The position numbers were made by a program, and so were the translations under genes. Of a stretch of DNA of 6,185 nucleotides, positions 1 through 5,058 are shown piece by piece. Within the stretch, counting starts at the first letter, position 1. Each line of letters begins with the position of its first letter. The notes below the pieces were generated by a model that had not been told where the DNA came from, did no database searches, and worked only from the letters and a program-made list of their open reading frames with translations. This stretch comes from Cyanobacteria bacterium UBA947 (GTDB taxonomy: Bacteria > Cyanobacteriota > Vampirovibrionia > Gastranaerophilales > Gastranaerophilaceae), in NCBI GenBank assembly GCA_002293275.1, contig DBCX01000037.1:91938-98122 (forward strand), written 5' to 3'.

Positions 1-251
1 AGCCGGTCAGCGCGCTGGATGTGAGTATTCAAGCGCAAATTATTAATCTGATAAAGGATTTAAAAAATCTGGGGATAACTTTTATATTTATATCGCATGA
101 TTTAAGCGTAATCCGTTGCCTGGCGGACAGAACAGCTGTCATGTATAAAGGTCAGATTGTTGAAATCGGGTCAAGGGCGGAGATATTTGACAACCCGCAG
201 CACCCGTACACAAAAACGCTGCTCAACGCGGTACCGCAGGTAAGGTTTTAA
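1..251 (+). CDS. Oligopeptide/dipeptide-type ABC transporter ATP-binding protein, 3' end only
   Basis: This is the C-terminal part of a cytoplasmic ATPase subunit that powers an ABC importer, most like the OppD/OppF/DppD/DppF family for peptides or nickel. The gene enters from the left edge; the reading frame begins at base 3. The first visible residues, PVSALDVS, are the D-loop just after Walker B (the preceding Glu codon is cut by the edge). The H-loop follows as ISHDLSVI, then the usual ADRTAVMYKGQIVEIG strand. Near the end, NPQHPYTKTLL matches the oligopeptide-transporter C-terminal signature (HPYT). The protein stops only about 11 residues after HPYT, shorter than many OppD/OppF tails. 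Substrate and position in the transporter operon cannot be seen. It converges on the methyltransferase gene, with 26 bases between the two stop codons and no clear terminator. Confidence 0.9.
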   Translation, partial: PVSALDVSIQAQIINLIKDLKNLGITFIFISHDLSVIRCLADRTAVMYKGQIVEIGSRAEIFDNPQHPYTKTLLNAVPQVRF

Positions 252-277
252 TAATTTCGTCAATTTCTTTGGCAAAA

Positions 278-1162
278 CTACATTAATGCCAGTTGTTGTA
301 CTTCAGGTTTTTCTTTTATAGAAATCTTTGTTTTAAAATTATAAACCAACGCTTCCATCATTTTATTCCTATTACTTTCCCTTCCCCCAAGATGGTAGAA
401 ATGTTCTTTTTGTATGATATTAAAATTATTCCATAAAGCATCAATATATTTATTTTCTCTAAATTTATTGCTATGCCAAGTTGAAAGAATAAATTTGGCT
501 TCAGTGTTATGTAGTAATTCAAATAGTTTTTCTTCATTTTCTTGTGTCCAAGAATTAAAATAATCTGAATACCTGTCAATATATGGCGGGTCACAATAAA
601 CAAAATCATCGTTTTTTGCTTTTGCAACAACATTTTCAAAAGATGATACTACAAACTCATATTCGTTTGCCTGTATTATTTCTTGAATATTTTTTATTTG
701 GTTTGTTATTTTGGTAATATATGCTTGTGCAAATCGACCAGGTTTTTTACAAAAAGGTACATTAAATCCACCAGAACCATTAAATCGCATCATTCCATTG
801 AAGCAAGAACGGTTTAAAAATAAAAAATCCAAAGAATTTGGATTTTTGTTGAATCTCCTTCTGACCTCTTTATAATAATCATCTGCACCAACATACAATT
901 TATCGGTTTCCTCTTCCAAAAAACTTTTTGCTTTATAAGGGTCAATAACATTATTTTTTAAATCATTGTAAAAGTTAACTAAATGTGGGTTTGTATCAGA
1001 AAAAACAGCCCTTTTCGGCCGAATGTTGAAACCTACAACTCCAGAACCCATAAATGGTTCATACCAAATCCCGTCAAATTCCGGGACCAACTCTTGTATC
1101 CATTCTACAAGCTTTGTTTTTATCCCTTGACATTTTATTGGTGGCACATATATGGTGGTCAT
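278..1162 (-). CDS. EcoRV-like DNA adenine-N6 methyltransferase (D12 class, predicted GATATC)
   Basis: This enzyme transfers a methyl group from S-adenosylmethionine to an adenine N6 in the recognition site, protecting host DNA from the partner endonuclease. It has 294 residues, close to M.EcoRV (298). The AdoMet-binding motif I is at residues 34-43 (EPFMGSGVV) and the catalytic DPPY is at 191-194, in the D12 (alpha) order. Long stretches look very close to M.EcoRV as I remember it: VPPIKCQGIKTKLV near residues 6-19, DTNPHL at 56-61, FLFLNRSCFNGM at 113-124, GGFNVPFCKKP at 131-141, RFAQAYITKI at 143-152 and DYFNSW at 200-205. The likely product is therefore G-m6A-TATC methylation. The start overlaps the endonuclease stop by one base (TAATG) and has its own Shine-Dalgarno. 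Composition is very AT-rich. Function assignment is strong; exact specificity is inferred from similarity. Confidence 0.95.
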   Translation of the reverse strand: MTTIYVPPIKCQGIKTKLVEWIQELVPEFDGIWYEPFMGSGVVGFNIRPKRAVFSDTNPHLVNFYNDLKNNVIDPYKAKSFLEEETDKLYVGADDYYKEVRRRFNKNPNSLDFLFLNRSCFNGMMRFNGSGGFNVPFCKKPGRFAQAYITKITNQIKNIQEIIQANEYEFVVSSFENVVAKAKNDDFVYCDPPYIDRYSDYFNSWTQENEEKLFELLHNTEAKFILSTWHSNKFRENKYIDALWNNFNIIQKEHFYHLGGRESNRNKMMEALVYNFKTKISIKEKPEVQQLALM

Positions 1163-1950
1163 TAATCAATTCCTTTGTATTTTAAAAATTCATCTAAACA
1201 ATTAATCTTTTCAGTTTTTCCATCACTTTTTGTTATTATGATATTACCATAGTTCATCCAATAATCATCAAAAACACTCTCTCCATGCAATTTAAAAATA
1301 CCATTCCCTTTTAATACATCATCAATGTTTTTGACACTACCTATATTTGCCGTGTTACCGCTTCCTCTTTTGTCAGACGCTATTCTCCATTTTTCAACAA
1401 AAAAGAAATCAATATTTTTAATTACGGAAGTTATCGTTGATAATTCATCAATGTCAAATATTTCAGTTTGTCCTGTATCCACACGGTCATAGATAACTCC
1501 TAAACAAAAATGTCCTAAATATTCACTATATGGGAATTGAATGTTTTTAGTTGATGTCCTGTCTTGAAAATATTTACCATGTGAACCTAATGTAAAACCA
1601 TTGCATGTGTTTTTAGATTTTCTGTAAGTAGATTTGAAATCAACAGCAAATTTGATTCTTTCATCGTTCTGACACACAAAAGAAATATCTGGATAATAAT
1701 TTTGGTGGTCTGTCAATACTACATTATAGCCGATTTCTTCAGCAAGTTGCAATATTAGCGGAAAAATATGAATTTCTAAAATTTTTGATATTATTTTTGT
1801 ATCGTTTGATATGGAATAAATATTTTTATGAGCATCAATAAAACCTTTAATTGTCCAATTATTCATTTCATCGCAAATTTCATTATTTAAAGTTCTTGCA
1901 AAATCAACAAATTTTTTTTCAAACTCGTTTTTAATTTTTAACTTTTCCAT
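1162..1950 (-). CDS. EcoRV-like type II restriction endonuclease (predicted GATATC)
   Basis: This is a homodimeric, Mg-dependent nuclease expected to cut unmethylated GATATC. It has 262 residues, against about 245 in R.EcoRV. From memory of R.EcoRV, the core aligns with a constant offset of 14: Asp50 matches D36, Glu59 matches E45, Asp88 (in YYPD) matches D74, Asp104 and Lys106 (VDFK) match D90 and K92, so the PD-(D/E)xK site is intact. The Q-loop Gln83-Asn84 matches Q69-N70. The recognition R-loop at 196-205 (GSGNTANIGS) differs from GSGNTTNIGS only by T187A. It has about 14 extra N-terminal residues and a different C-terminus. The ATG at 1950 is the only start: an in-frame TGA lies just upstream, and there is no Shine-Dalgarno. 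A TATAAT ends 6 nt before it, suggesting a leaderless mRNA. First gene of the operon with the methyltransferase. Confidence 0.93.
   Translation of the reverse strand: MEKLKIKNEFEKKFVDFARTLNNEICDEMNNWTIKGFIDAHKNIYSISNDTKIISKILEIHIFPLILQLAEEIGYNVVLTDHQNYYPDISFVCQNDERIKFAVDFKSTYRKSKNTCNGFTLGSHGKYFQDRTSTKNIQFPYSEYLGHFCLGVIYDRVDTGQTEIFDIDELSTITSVIKNIDFFFVEKWRIASDKRGSGNTANIGSVKNIDDVLKGNGIFKLHGESVFDDYWMNYGNIIITKSDGKTEKINCLDEFLKYKGID
1171..1176 (-). promoter_or_regulatory. Shine-Dalgarno of the methyltransferase gene
   Basis: AAAGGA lies 8 nt upstream of the methyltransferase ATG, inside the last codons of the endonuclease gene. With the TAATG overlap it allows both translational coupling and independent initiation. 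It contrasts with the endonuclease start, which has no Shine-Dalgarno. Confidence 0.75.
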
Positions 1951-1956
1951 AAAGAA

Positions 1957-1984
1957 ATTATAACATAAAAATCAATCTATACAA
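1957..1984 (-). promoter_or_regulatory. Promoter of the endonuclease-methyltransferase operon (leaderless type)
   Basis: A perfect extended -10, TGTTATAAT, has its hexamer at 1957-1962. A weak -35, TTGTAT (1979-1984), lies 16 bp upstream. The hexamer ends 6 nt before the endonuclease ATG, so the predicted transcription start (7 nt from the hexamer) is base 1950, the A of ATG. The region is AT-rich, so a chance TATAAT is possible, but the TGn extension and the same spacing at three other genes support it. Confidence 0.6.
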
Positions 1985-2022
1985 CCATTCTACATAAGTT
2001 CAACCACTTTGAGCAGTCCGGT

Positions 2023-2037
2023 CCAGGCTCAGCCTGG
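2023..2037 (-). terminator. Stem-loop directly after the GGDEF gene stop codon
   Basis: CCAGGCTCAGCCTGG is a perfect inverted repeat (6-bp stem, 3-base loop) beginning at the base after the TAG stop of the GGDEF gene. On the mRNA strand it is not followed by a U-run, so it is not a textbook intrinsic terminator. It may instead protect the mRNA end or be a short palindromic element. It shares its top (GGC-TGA-GCC on the mRNA strand) with the stem-loop at 3025-3041. The remaining 60 bases up to the endonuclease promoter contain nothing else I can name. Confidence 0.45.
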
Positions 2038-2910
2038 CTATTCACCCAAATTAATCTGCGAGAACTGGACGATTTTGTTTTTGCCGCGCTGTTTTGCGTT
2101 GTAGAGCGCGTGCTCGGCGTAACGTACGATTGTGTTGACGTCTTCTTCAGTGCCCTCAATGCAAGGGTAGGTGGAAATCCCGCCGGAAATCGTAATCGGG
2201 TGCCGCTCCTCCTCGCCTGCCGGAATAAATTCCATCTTCTCAATATCGCGGCGGAAACGCTCCGCGAACAAAAACGCGTTGGACTCGGACGTGTTTGGCA
2301 ACACAACCAAAAACTCCTCGTCGCCGTAGCGGGTGAGAATATCCTCTTTTCTGATAAGCAGTTTCAGCTTGTCCGCGATGTTGCGCAGCAGCGTGTCACC
2401 CCAGTCGTAGCCGTAAATATCGTTAACAACCTTGAAGAAATCCAAATCAAACAACAGGCACGAAAGTTTTGTACCGTAACGTTTTGAGCGGGAAATCTCT
2501 TGTTCAAGCCGCTCGTGAAGGTATTTTCTGTTATGCAGACCGGTCAATTCGTCAGTTGTGGATACAACGCGGACTTTCACCATCAGGTCGCGGATTTTCA
2601 GCAGCGCTGTTGCACGAACAACAATCTCATCGTTGTCCACAGGCGTTTTGATGTAGTCATAGGCCGCTGCACGGACGGTGTTGCCCTTAAACGCCTCACC
2701 GACAAACAGGACGGGCGCCTTAAACTTTGTTGTCGCAAGCACTGTCGCCAAATCAGGCACATTCTCCGCAACAATCAGGCTCGGGTTCAAGGTCTCGTAG
2801 TCTTTCAGATTCTCGGCCGCTTCCGCGCGCACGTGGGTGTCTTCAATCGCCGAAAGCACGCCCGTTAAAGCCGATACGCCGCCTTGTGTGTAGATAATAA
2901 TATTTCTCAT
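2038..2910 (-). CDS. Pseudo-receiver plus GGDEF-domain protein with variant GDEEF motif
   Basis: This 290-residue cytoplasmic protein belongs to the c-di-GMP signalling family. Residues 1-110 resemble a response-regulator receiver (note DYIKTPVDNDEIVVRATALL at 85-104) but lack the N-terminal acidic pair. Glu49 stands where the phosphorylated Asp should be. The GGDEF domain runs from DELTGLHNRKYL (120-131) to ALYNAKQRGKNKI (268-280). Metal-binding Asp155 (FDLD) and NDIYGYDWGD (163-172) are present, though the usual FKxxND-xxGH His is Tyr. The signature at 196-200 reads GDEEF: the second Gly is Asp. The inhibitory site RxxD (187-190) is intact. It may thus bind c-di-GMP more than make it. It has its own strong promoter and a Shine-Dalgarno (AGAGGG, about 6 nt before ATG), so it is probably not co-transcribed with fliI, which lies 129 bp upstream on the same strand. 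Confidence 0.9.
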   Translation of the reverse strand: MRNIIIYTQGGVSALTGVLSAIEDTHVRAEAAENLKDYETLNPSLIVAENVPDLATVLATTKFKAPVLFVGEAFKGNTVRAAAYDYIKTPVDNDEIVVRATALLKIRDLMVKVRVVSTTDELTGLHNRKYLHERLEQEISRSKRYGTKLSCLLFDLDFFKVVNDIYGYDWGDTLLRNIADKLKLLIRKEDILTRYGDEEFLVVLPNTSESNAFLFAERFRRDIEKMEFIPAGEEERHPITISGGISTYPCIEGTEEDVNTIVRYAEHALYNAKQRGKNKIVQFSQINLGE

Positions 2911-2932
2911 AATCCGCCCTCTTTTGGTATCA

Positions 2933-2961
2933 ATTTTATCATATTAACCGGTGCATGTCAA
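2933..2961 (-). promoter_or_regulatory. Strong sigma70-type promoter of the GGDEF gene
   Basis: Consensus -35 TTGACA at 2956-2961, a 17-bp spacer, and -10 TAAAAT at 2933-2938 preceded by a TGn extension (TGATAAAAT). The predicted start of transcription is near 2926, giving a leader of about 16 nt that contains the Shine-Dalgarno. Confidence 0.8.
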
Positions 2962-2968
2962 GATTGGC

Positions 2969-3009
2969 CCGATGCGGTCGCCGCGTTATGCAAACAATGT
3001 TTGCATCGG
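2969..3009. repeat. Nested inverted repeats upstream of the GGDEF promoter
   Basis: Three symmetric pairs lie within 41 bases. CCGATGC (2969-2975) pairs with GCATCGG (3003-3009). Inside, GCGG-TCG-CCGC (2974-2984) can form a small hairpin, and ATGCAAACAATGTTTGCAT (2988-3006) is a perfect 9+1+9 palindrome. The outer stem and the 19-bp palindrome share bases and so are partly mutually exclusive as RNA. The palindrome centre (2997) lies about 71 bp upstream of the predicted GGDEF transcription start, a common place for an activator site. It could equally be a processed 3' end of the fliI mRNA. No U-run follows on either strand. Confidence 0.6.
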
Positions 3010-3024
3010 ACTTTTAGCCGCAAG

Positions 3025-3041
3025 AACCGGCTCAGCCGGTT
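3025..3041 (-). terminator. Stem-loop overlapping the fliI stop codon
   Basis: AACCGGCTCAGCCGGTT is a perfect inverted repeat (7-bp stem, 3-base loop) that overlaps the last two bases of the TAA stop of fliI. There is no U-run on the mRNA strand (TTCTTGCGGC follows), so a role as classical terminator is uncertain. Its top is identical to that of the stem-loop after the GGDEF gene. Confidence 0.45.
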
Positions 3042-4377
3042 ATATATCAACGCCCTGCATCATGTCAACCAGCCCTTGAATTGTCGTGTCCATGCTGACG
3101 CTGTCGCTTGTTCGCTGCTGCAAAAACGCGTTAACCTGTGGCATAAGCTCAATTGCGGTGTCAAGCTTGGGGTTAGAGCCCGGCTGGTACATCCCGACGT
3201 CAATCAAGTCCTTGTTTTCGCGATACATAGCCAGAACTTTACGCATTGTCGCGGCGGCCTCTTTGTGTTCGGGGCTTGCTATTGAGCTCATAAGCCTTGA
3301 AATACTGCCCAGAACATCAATCGCCGGATAATGGTTGGACTCGGCGACTTTCCGCGACAAGAACACGTGCCCGTCAACAATCCCGCGCACCGTATCAACA
3401 ATCGGGTCGGAGATATCGTCGCCTTCCATCAACACCGTGTAAAGCGCGGTGATAGAGCCTTTTTCGCTGTTTCCGGCGCGCTCCAAAACCTTTTGCAGCC
3501 ACGAAAAAATTGACGGCGGATAGCCCTTCATGGTTGGCGGCTCGCCAAGTGACAGGCCGACTTCACGGCCGGCCATCGCGCAGCGCGTAACCGTATCCGT
3601 CATCAAGAAGACTTTTTTGCCCTGATCGCGGAAGTATTCACACACGGCGGTTGCGGCCAGCAGACATTTTTGGCGAATCAGCGGCGGTTTGTCGCCGGTT
3701 GAGCACACCAGCACAGATTTTGCCATACCCTCGGGTCCCAGCGCGTCCTCAATAAATTCTTTAACCTCACGGCCGCGCTCGCCAATTAGCGCAACAACGT
3801 TGACATCCGCGTCGGAGTTTCGCGCAATCATTCCGAGCAGCGTACTTTTCCCGACCCCGGAGCCCGCAAACAGCCCCATCCGCTGACCTGTACCGAACGT
3901 CAAACACGAATCAATCGCACGCACACCGGTTGAAAACATCTCCGTAATAATCGGGCGTTCAAAGGGCCCGGGCGGCGGACCTTCAATGGAGCGCCACAGA
4001 GCACCTGTCGTATCAAGCGGCCGTCCGTCAAGCGGATTGCCCATCGGATCAATCAAACGCCCCAGCAAAAAATCGCCGACCGGTATGATTATCGGTCTTC
4101 CGGTGGAGGTCACAAGCGACCCTTGACCGATACCTTCACCGTCCAAAAGCAAGAGCAGCTGCGCCGCCTCACCTTTAAACGCCATAACTTCCGCGGGTTT
4201 TTGCCGGCCGTCGTGGGTCTCAATAAAGCACAAATCGCCGATTTTCAGCCCCGGCAGCTTAACCTCAACCGTCAACCCCAAAAGCTTTGACACCTGACCT
4301 TTGTATTGAAACATCTCCGTTTGGTCAAGCTGACGCTTAACTTTTTGTTTTAAATCTTCAAGCTTCCCCGTATTCAT
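3040..4377 (-). CDS. fliI: Flagellar/type III export ATPase, FliI-like
   Basis: This 445-residue F1-beta-like ATPase would energise export of flagellar (or type III secretion) substrates at the inner-membrane export gate. Walker A is AGSGVGKST at 171-179 and Walker B ends at Asp261 (KKVFLMTD). Also present are IGERGREVKEF (198-208), GYPPSIF (285-291), the EGDDISDPI segment (318-326) and the family-typical SRKVAESNHYPAIDVL (341-356). The length matches FliI (about 440). The FAGSGVGKS form favours FliI over SctN injectisome ATPases, but neighbours do not decide it: fliH, fliJ and fliG are absent, and the flanking genes are rpsP and a GGDEF gene. The ATG at 4377 has no Shine-Dalgarno. An extended -10 ends 6 nt upstream, pointing to a leaderless, probably monocistronic mRNA. 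The gene contains one GATATC site at 3412. Confidence 0.88.
   Translation of the reverse strand: MNTGKLEDLKQKVKRQLDQTEMFQYKGQVSKLLGLTVEVKLPGLKIGDLCFIETHDGRQKPAEVMAFKGEAAQLLLLLDGEGIGQGSLVTSTGRPIIIPVGDFLLGRLIDPMGNPLDGRPLDTTGALWRSIEGPPPGPFERPIITEMFSTGVRAIDSCLTFGTGQRMGLFAGSGVGKSTLLGMIARNSDADVNVVALIGERGREVKEFIEDALGPEGMAKSVLVCSTGDKPPLIRQKCLLAATAVCEYFRDQGKKVFLMTDTVTRCAMAGREVGLSLGEPPTMKGYPPSIFSWLQKVLERAGNSEKGSITALYTVLMEGDDISDPIVDTVRGIVDGHVFLSRKVAESNHYPAIDVLGSISRLMSSIASPEHKEAAATMRKVLAMYRENKDLIDVGMYQPGSNPKLDTAIELMPQVNAFLQQRTSDSVSMDTTIQGLVDMMQGVDI
3412..3417. other. GATATC site (predicted target of the restriction system) in fliI
   Basis: One of two GATATC hexamers I find in the window; the other is at 5179-5184. 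Neither lies within the restriction-modification island. Both should be methylated if the predicted specificity is right. Confidence 0.6.
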
Positions 4378-4383
4378 AATATT

Positions 4384-4392
4384 ATTATAGCA
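4384..4392 (-). promoter_or_regulatory. Extended -10 promoter of fliI (leaderless type)
   Basis: TGCTATAAT is a perfect extended -10 with the hexamer at 4384-4389, exactly 6 nt before the fliI ATG. The predicted +1 is base 4377, the A of ATG. No good -35 is seen at 16-18 bp (AAAAAT at 17), as is common for extended -10 promoters. It overlaps the divergent rpsP promoter region, so the two may compete. Confidence 0.65.
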
Positions 4393-4397
4393 TAGAT

Positions 4398-4426
4398 TTG
4401 ACAGTTATTTTTCTTCATGATTTAAT
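4398..4426 (+). promoter_or_regulatory. Promoter of rpsP
   Basis: Consensus -35 TTGACA (4398-4403), a 17-bp spacer and -10 TTTAAT (4421-4426) with a TGn extension. The predicted start is near 4433, giving a leader of about 26 nt. The Shine-Dalgarno AAGGAA (4445-4450) is 8 nt before the ATG. The design is nearly the same as the GGDEF promoter. Confidence 0.75.
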
Positions 4427-4434
4427 AAAATCAT
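4417..4434. repeat. Inverted repeat over the rpsP -10 box
   Basis: ATGATTT-AATA-AAATCAT is a perfect 7-bp inverted repeat with a 4-base centre. It covers the -10 hexamer and the predicted transcription start of rpsP. It could be an operator; in such AT-rich DNA, chance is also possible. Confidence 0.4.
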
Positions 4435-4458
4435 TAAAAGAAAAAAGGAAATATAAAT

Positions 4459-5040
4459 ATGCTAAAAATCAGACTAAAACGCCTTGGCGCAAAGAAATCC
4501 CCGACTTACAGAATCATTGTAATCAACTCAACAACAAAACGCGAGGGCAAACCTATTCAGGAATTAGGACACTACAACCCGAAAACAAAAATCATGAAAC
4601 TTGATGTCGCGACAGCGAACGACTGGGTTAAAAAGGGCGCGCAGCCGACCGATACGGTTAAATATTTGATTGACAACGCGAACAAAGACGGCTCTTTGAA
4701 CTACAAGAAAAAGGCCGAAACAAAACTTTCAAAAAAAGCAAAAGCAAAAATAGAGGCTGAAAAATCAGCTGCAGCCGAGGCAAAAGATGCTGCAAAAGCT
4801 GCGGCCCAAACAGCTGCCGCAAGTGAAGCAGCTGCCGTTGAAGAAACCGCAAAACAGGAAGAAAACGCGCAGGCAGCTATGGCAATAATGACCGAGGAAG
4901 CAACTATTTGCCCGCCGGAAGCCGAAGTTGAGCCGGCTGCAGTTGAAGAAACGGCTGTCGTTGAGGAACCTGCCGCAGCAGAACCTGCTGTTGAAGAAAC
5001 CGCGGCAGAAACAGAAGAAACGCCTGCTGAAAAAGCTTAA
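4459..5040 (+). CDS. rpsP: 30S ribosomal protein S16 with long Ala/Glu-rich C-terminal tail
   Basis: S16 is a primary assembly protein of the 30S subunit body. Residues 1-78 are the conserved domain: MLKIRLKRLGAKKSPTYRII at the start, then GKPIQELGHYNP (30-41) and GAQPTDTVKYL (60-70). Ordinary S16 ends near residue 80-90, whereas this one has 193 residues. The extra part is a lysine/alanine stretch (about 83-117) followed by an acidic Ala/Glu/Pro/Val tail (about 118-193), with three VEET units encoded by exact GTTGAAGAAAC copies. The tail is low-complexity and probably disordered. Similar tails occur in Bacteroidota S16. The usual partners rimM, trmD and rplS do not follow: the next gene converges after only 18 bases. 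Promoter and Shine-Dalgarno are both clear, with fliI divergent across 81 bases. Confidence 0.95.
   Translation: MLKIRLKRLGAKKSPTYRIIVINSTTKREGKPIQELGHYNPKTKIMKLDVATANDWVKKGAQPTDTVKYLIDNANKDGSLNYKKKAETKLSKKAKAKIEAEKSAAAEAKDAAKAAAQTAAASEAAAVEETAKQEENAQAAMAIMTEEATICPPEAEVEPAAVEETAVVEEPAAAEPAVEETAAETEETPAEKA
4837..5000 (+). repeat. Three copies of GTTGAAGAAAC in the rpsP tail
   Basis: Exact 11-base copies at 4837-4847, 4942-4952 and 4990-5000, all in the same frame and coding VEET. The first and third also share the next three bases. They suggest that the tail grew by short in-frame duplications. Confidence 0.6.
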
Positions 5041-5058
5041 ATCAGAAACAAAAACTTG

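Larger units (their letters stand above)
252..1976. other. AT-rich restriction-modification island (probable horizontal insertion)
   Basis: Base composition changes abruptly across this stretch. Hand counts of single 60-base lines give 17 G+C at 601-660 and 13 at 1741-1800, against 40 in the fliI line 3541-3600. The low-GC block coincides with the two restriction-modification genes. It sits between the end of an ABC transporter gene and the end of the GGDEF gene. I see no transposase, integrase, tRNA or convincing target-site duplication, so the mode of entry is unknown. The right edge is approximate, somewhere between 1960 and 2037. Confidence 0.7.

Noticed and set aside
262..1959. 9-base inverted repeat (AATTTCTTT at 262-270, AAAGAAATT at 1951-1959) near the island ends
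   Set aside because: Too short and too AT-rich to count as terminal repeats, and one copy lies within the promoter-start gap of the endonuclease gene.
278..1995. CTACAT at 278-283 and 1990-1995 as a target-site duplication
   Set aside because: Only six bases, and the left copy overlaps the methyltransferase stop codon; a chance match is likely.
2110..2868. Long plus-strand open frames opposite the GGDEF gene (and similar ones opposite fliI, the methyltransferase and speD)
   Set aside because: They mirror strongly supported genes, have no ribosome sites or recognisable motifs, and show unnatural composition.
4398..4604. Plus-strand frame beginning upstream of rpsP
   Set aside because: It starts inside the rpsP promoter -35 box and overlaps the conserved S16 domain in another frame.
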